Part shown: in pieces, positions 60,240 to 64,000 of the stretch | How positions within the stretch are numbered: position 1 is the stretch's first letter | How the letters are laid out: each line of letters opens with the position of its first letter | Assembly (NCBI RefSeq): GCF_965228935.1 | Contig: NZ_OZ245846.1 | Span: 4,154,001 to 4,218,000, forward strand | Length of the DNA stretch: 64,000 nucleotides | DNA from: Ulvibacterium sp965228935 | GTDB taxonomy: Bacteria; Bacteroidota; Bacteroidia; Flavobacteriales; Flavobacteriaceae | Direction of reading: 5' to 3' | Notes under the pieces: model-generated | Seen by the model: the letters and a program-made list of their open reading frames with translations, nothing else | Databases searched by the model: none | What the model was told of the DNA's origin: nothing | Translations under genes and position numbers: made by a program

Positions 60240-61874
60240 TTACATACCGGATATAAATTCCTCTAGGTTCACGCTACGATCCAGACCCATTTTTTTTCGT
60301 AGTCGATAACGCGTAGTATGTACGGATTCAACGGATATTCCCAAAAGCCTTGCCATATCCTTGCTGGAAAAATTAAGCTTGATCAAAGCACATATCTTTT
60401 GGTCGCTTTGAGTGAGCTTAGGATATCGTTGAATCAATTCCTTGTAGAATTTTTCATTGACAGCCGTAAACCGTAGTTTGAATTCTTCCCAGTTATTATT
60501 GTTGCTCACGGAAATGGATTTGAGTACTTGATTCAGCTCCGAGGCCTTTACACTGTCCCCATTTTCTTTGAGCTTACTTTTCAACATTTGTAGAAATTCA
60601 TCTTTCTCCACCAATTGTAGGGCAGATGTGGCAAGCTCCTTGTTTTTGAGTTCCAAAAGTTCTTCCGCTTTTTGTATCTCCAGTTCCTTATTACGGCGGA
60701 TCAATTGTTTCTCCGCCTTGTGCTTGGAGCGAAGATGCTTTACATAGATAAGACCAATAATTATCAAAAAAATCAGGCTGCCCAAAAGAATAATTCGTTG
60801 AAGTAGGGAAATTTTATCTTCTTGTTCCAATTGCTCCAGACGTTGTTGTTGGATCAGTTTTTCCCGACGCTCCTTCTCCTGACGGAATTCGTCCTTTATT
60901 TCCAGTAAGGGCCTATTGCTCTCGCTTCGGCTGTCAAAAAATTGGGCATCCAGATCCTTTGCAGCTTTTTGGTTTTCAAAAGCGTTTTGATAGTCTCCCG
61001 CCTTTAGATACAAATCCGCCAGCCTTTCATAGACCAAAGGTGTAAAATCTATATGACTGTTATACGTTTTGGAAATTTTTAATGCCTTGTTATAATAGGC
61101 CCTACTTTCCTTAAAATTGGATATGTTACGGAACATATCTCCCCAATAGGTATAGACCAGCACTAAATATGATGGTAGATTCTCCAAAAACCAAGGTTCC
61201 ACCTCCTTCATAATCCGTAGGGCTTCTTCCGTCTTACCCTCTTGATCCAGGATAAAGGCTTTTTCAAACCGAAGAGAGGCCCTATCCACCTGTCCAGGAA
61301 TATCCTTGTAGTAGGCAAAACAACTGTCCAGATAGATCTTTGCCGTATTCGGTTCATCCAATTCCCTATAAGTATTACAGAAAGCGTAGTAATTCTGGAC
61401 CAAATAGGCCTTATCCAATTTTCCGGTACGGACCAAGTTTTTGTTGATGTCCAAGGAAGTCTGTAAATACTTAAAAGCATCTTCCCGGCGCTTGTAAAAA
61501 CTGTACATACGGCCCAATCGATAATAAATAATGGCCCTCAGGGAGTCGTTTTTAATATCATCCGATAAAAAAAGTACGTCCCAGAAGTAATCATACGATT
61601 TGGCATAGTTGGCTTGATGCCCATAAACATCGGTCATTTCCAGCAATGCGTTAATGGCTTGAAGGGTATCACCGACCGACATGGATTTATCATAGGCCTC
61701 TTGCAATAAAATTACGGAACTGTCCGGGTCTTGATGTCTAATGACCTTGGCAATGTCCACTGCATCCAATAAAGATCTATCGATACTATCCTGGGTATAT
61801 GCAATTTTTGAAAACCACAAACAACACAACCAAAAAATTATGTGAACGAAATATGTCTTTTGGTCTTGGGGCAT
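60240..61874 (-). CDS. TPR-containing LuxR-type transcriptional regulator
   Basis: The 544-residue protein has a signal-like N-terminal segment (HIIFWLCCLWFSKIAYT) and tetratricopeptide-like repeats to about 320. A membrane segment (IILLGSLIFLIIIGLIYV) is followed by a charged coiled coil (KHKAEKQLIRRNKELEIQ). The C-terminal LuxR/GerE helix-turn-helix reads LTQSDQKICALIKLNFSSKDMARLLGIS, then VESVHTTRYRLRKK. This architecture is common among Bacteroidota membrane-bound sensors, with TPRs in the periplasm and DNA binding in the cytoplasm. It starts 4 bp after the VCBS/ASPIC gene, so they share a transcript, and it lies upstream of the GH117 operon, which it may control. Confidence 0.85.
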   Translation of the reverse strand: MPQDQKTYFVHIIFWLCCLWFSKIAYTQDSIDRSLLDAVDIAKVIRHQDPDSSVILLQEAYDKSMSVGDTLQAINALLEMTDVYGHQANYAKSYDYFWDVLFLSDDIKNDSLRAIIYYRLGRMYSFYKRREDAFKYLQTSLDINKNLVRTGKLDKAYLVQNYYAFCNTYRELDEPNTAKIYLDSCFAYYKDIPGQVDRASLRFEKAFILDQEGKTEEALRIMKEVEPWFLENLPSYLVLVYTYWGDMFRNISNFKESRAYYNKALKISKTYNSHIDFTPLVYERLADLYLKAGDYQNAFENQKAAKDLDAQFFDSRSESNRPLLEIKDEFRQEKERREKLIQQQRLEQLEQEDKISLLQRIILLGSLIFLIIIGLIYVKHLRSKHKAEKQLIRRNKELEIQKAEELLELKNKELATSALQLVEKDEFLQMLKSKLKENGDSVKASELNQVLKSISVSNNNNWEEFKLRFTAVNEKFYKELIQRYPKLTQSDQKICALIKLNFSSKDMARLLGISVESVHTTRYRLRKKMGLDRSVNLEEFISGM

Positions 61875-61878
61875 TACA

Positions 61879-64000
61879 TCAATCCATTGGTTTTTCTACC
61901 TTGAAAAGGTCATGGTAGTCATTATTGTTAATCACCATCACCAATTTACTCCTTGGGGTATTCAATGTAATCATATTTCTTACATCTTTATCCGTAAAAA
62001 AGCCGGATTCAAAATGTGGGACCAGCACAAAACTCCCGTTGCCATCCCCTTTGAGGAAAGCGCCTATTCCGGCATCGGCACGCGTGGTCTCTACTTCCGA
62101 TTGGTAATTGTTTCCGGCTAATACCAAGTCCTTCTTTCCATCACCGTCAAAGTCATCGAAAAGTATACTGTTTATAGGCGATTGTTGTACCGGGAAATCA
62201 AAAGCCTTAAACGTGAATCCCTCGGCACCTTGATTCACAAAGATTCCAGATTTAAACTCGGTCGCCTTGTAATGTAGCGCCGATTCAATACGTTTACCGA
62301 CAATCCCCTCCAAATCCTTACTTGCAAAATCCGTATAGGTCGGGATTTTGTTGGCCAGATGCGGTAGTTGTTGGGTCATGCAACTTTTACCGCGAATCGG
62401 TACTTGTCTCCCCTCATATTTCTTTGCCAAAATGATATCCTCCACCCCATTGAAATCAAAATCAGAGGTATAGATTTCAAAGGGTTTTTCTTCGGATGCA
62501 TGGAACTTGTAGTTAAGTCCCAAATTTCCGGCAACAATATCATTATCCCCATCTCCATCGATATCATCTACCAAAAGTTTATTCCACCATCCCTTAACTG
62601 CCGACAAACCTTTATACCTATTATTTTTGACCAACTTGTTGTTCCCTTCATTTATGAAGACTTCGATACCCGTCCATTCCCCCGTAACGATCAAATCAAT
62701 TTTGGAATCACCATTAATATCCTTCCAAACAGCATCGGTAACCATGCCGATGGACTCCAATTCCGGAGCCAATTCCCTAGTGGCTATGTCAAAAGTACTC
62801 CCGTTGTTTAGAAGTAAGTAGCTTGTTGGTGCATAGGGATATTTTCCGGGAATCACCCTTCCTCCGACAAATAAATCCACATCACCATCCTGATCATAAT
62901 CGCTTGGGACTACAACCGAACCCGAGGCAAACATATCCGGGAGCAGTGTACTCTTGGAAAAATCACCTTTTCCATTATTCAGGTACAATCGGTCCTGTAG
63001 AAGTCTGGGATTTCGGTAAAACTCATAGCTCCCGCTAACCACATACAAATCTTGATCACCGTCGTTATCGACGTCCAAAAAGACGGCAGCCTGATCTTCG
63101 TATTGGGCATCACGCGTAAAAGCATTTATACTCTTGGGCCGAAAAGTTCCGTTGGTTCCTCCCATTACCAGTTGCCCTGATTGCCCGTGTCCCCCTCCGA
63201 TATAAACATCCTCCAAGCCATCGCCATCAACATCCCCTTTGGCAACACCTGGGCCGGTCTGGGATAATTTATGGGGCAATAGTATCTGTAGATTATAATC
63301 ATTGAAATAGGGATCAATATGCCTATGGATAGAAGGTAGTTTTGAAAAAATTGATGTCGTTGCCAATTCATCCTCAGTTTCTTCAACGGCATTGGCATAG
63401 TCGATGGTGAGAAGCTGATTGGCGGTAATGTCCCGAAGCGTTTCCTGCTTTCCATCGGGCCATAGAATTGTCAACTTTGCAATCTCATCCTCTTTTTTAA
63501 TTCCAAAATGGAGGACATTGGATACAGAGGACAAAAACCCCCTTGTATTTATCAATTGCCGGACCTGAAATCCTTTGTCCTTCATGTATATTTTGGCAAT
63601 GGCCCCCAACCCGTTCGGGTTTTTTTCGGGGCCTTTAAATGACAACTTTAGAAAATTACCGATTCCCGATTCCGAGGCATTGTTTTTTAAGAGCGTAGCC
63701 GTTTCATTGATGTTATTTACCACTACATCCAAATCGCCATCATTATCTAAATCGGAATAAACCGCCCCATTGGAAAAAGTAAGCATAGAATCTGCCCAAT
63801 GTTTTGAAACGTCTTCATAGGTAGTATCGCCTTTGTTTCTAAAAAAGTAATTGTTCAGTTTTTGCTGGGGAAGCATTTGGGCAAATCTCAAAAAATCCTC
63901 GGATGTCGGTTTACGTCCATTTTCTCGAAGTATCCCTAAAATTTCGTTGTTCTTGTCCCGATCGATAACATCCCTAAAAACCCCGTTGGTAACGTAGATA
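61879..64000 (-). CDS. VCBS/FG-GAP repeat protein with ASPIC/UnbV domain (CRTAC1-like), 5' truncated
   Basis: The frame is open from the right edge (first complete codon at 63997-63999, reading IYVTNGVFRD) to the stop at 61879, so the start is outside the window and about 707 residues are seen. It has repeated calcium-binding FG-GAP motifs (DLDNDGDLDVVVNN, DVDGDGLEDVYIGGG, DVDNDGDQDLYVV, DYDQDGDVDLFVGG). An ASPIC/UnbV-like segment with GKQETLRDITANQLLTIDY comes early. Such proteins are exported beta-propellers, often encoded in Bacteroidota glycan loci with SusC/D-like systems, with roles in surface attachment unknown to me. It is directly followed by the TPR-LuxR regulator gene. Confidence 0.88.
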   Translation of the reverse strand, partial: IYVTNGVFRDVIDRDKNNEILGILRENGRKPTSEDFLRFAQMLPQQKLNNYFFRNKGDTTYEDVSKHWADSMLTFSNGAVYSDLDNDGDLDVVVNNINETATLLKNNASESGIGNFLKLSFKGPEKNPNGLGAIAKIYMKDKGFQVRQLINTRGFLSSVSNVLHFGIKKEDEIAKLTILWPDGKQETLRDITANQLLTIDYANAVEETEDELATTSIFSKLPSIHRHIDPYFNDYNLQILLPHKLSQTGPGVAKGDVDGDGLEDVYIGGGHGQSGQLVMGGTNGTFRPKSINAFTRDAQYEDQAAVFLDVDNDGDQDLYVVSGSYEFYRNPRLLQDRLYLNNGKGDFSKSTLLPDMFASGSVVVPSDYDQDGDVDLFVGGRVIPGKYPYAPTSYLLLNNGSTFDIATRELAPELESIGMVTDAVWKDINGDSKIDLIVTGEWTGIEVFINEGNNKLVKNNRYKGLSAVKGWWNKLLVDDIDGDGDNDIVAGNLGLNYKFHASEEKPFEIYTSDFDFNGVEDIILAKKYEGRQVPIRGKSCMTQQLPHLANKIPTYTDFASKDLEGIVGKRIESALHYKATEFKSGIFVNQGAEGFTFKAFDFPVQQSPINSILFDDFDGDGKKDLVLAGNNYQSEVETTRADAGIGAFLKGDGNGSFVLVPHFESGFFTDKDVRNMITLNTPRSKLVMVINNNDYHDLFKVEKPMD

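Noticed and set aside
1..64000. CRISPR arrays, tRNA and rRNA genes, phage genes
   Set aside because: No regularly spaced direct repeats, no tRNA-like cloverleaf and no rRNA or phage structural gene were noticed by eye; a covariance-model scan would be needed to exclude a tRNA fully.

Overview
The window looks like chromosomal DNA of a marine, alga-associated member of the Flavobacteriaceae (Bacteroidota). The signs are the AT-leaning composition, many lipoprotein signals, promoter pieces of the TTTG-N20-TAnnTTTG type, a CarboxypepD_reg-like TonB receptor, and above all a locus for breaking down agar-type red-algal galactans (two GH117 enzymes plus a 3,6-anhydro-L-galactose pathway). The genus is not determined; Zobellia/Maribacter-like is an inference from gene content.

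Layout. (1) 1-1540: the tail of an RHS-type polymorphic toxin with a probable immunity gene, a RAYT/IS200-like element with perfect inverted ends and a stop codon inside its transposase, and a scrap of RHS core. (2) 1568-6940: housekeeping genes: dicluster ferredoxin, LuxC-family acyl-CoA reductase, serC, serA, DUF937 and small envelope proteins. (3) 6994-9761: a small Cys-containing protein and a TonB-dependent receptor broken by one missing base. (4) 9811-15831: sterol-desaturase-like enzyme, a sulfite dehydrogenase/cytochrome pair, folE, a LolD-like ATPase, a CPBP protease and a TIGR02757 protein. (5) 15828-21529: a four-domain fasciclin lipoprotein, a di-haem peroxidase and a PhoX-like protein. 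(6) 21872-23643: a Gfo/Idh/MocA oxidoreductase facing a small membrane protein.

(7) 23660-35635 (+): a sugar-oxidation and sulfatase run: TIM-barrel isomerase, PQQ sugar dehydrogenase fused to cytochrome c, SGNH hydrolase, Gfo/Idh/MocA enzyme, CrtI-like flavoprotein, DUF5107-TPR protein, CBM9-like protein and an S1 sulfatase. (8) 35622-59910 (-): about 24 kb of 17 closely spaced genes in one direction, probably one long operon. Its upstream part carries GH117, Zn-alcohol dehydrogenase, GH117, SDR, aldehyde dehydrogenase, enolase-superfamily cycloisomerase, aldose epimerase, RhaT-like transporter and sulfatase. Together these can cut off 3,6-anhydro-L-galactose, oxidise it to the acid, open the ring to 2-keto-3-deoxy-L-galactonate and epimerise that to 2-keto-3-deoxy-D-gluconate. 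Its downstream part carries an SDR, a DUF5060 glycosidase-like protein, two paralogous glycosidase-like proteins I cannot place in a named family, a PVC-type haem protein with HEAT-like repeats, an acetolactate-decarboxylase-like lipoprotein, an MFS transporter and a galactonate-dehydratase-like enzyme. (9) 60240-64000 (-): a TPR/LuxR-type regulator directly behind a VCBS/ASPIC surface protein that runs off the right edge.

The two carbohydrate runs converge and their last genes overlap by 14 bp. No SusC/SusD pair, tRNA, rRNA or CRISPR was seen. The most original part is the downstream half of region 8, where a pair of unassigned glycosidase-like proteins sits with an exported acetolactate-decarboxylase fold.
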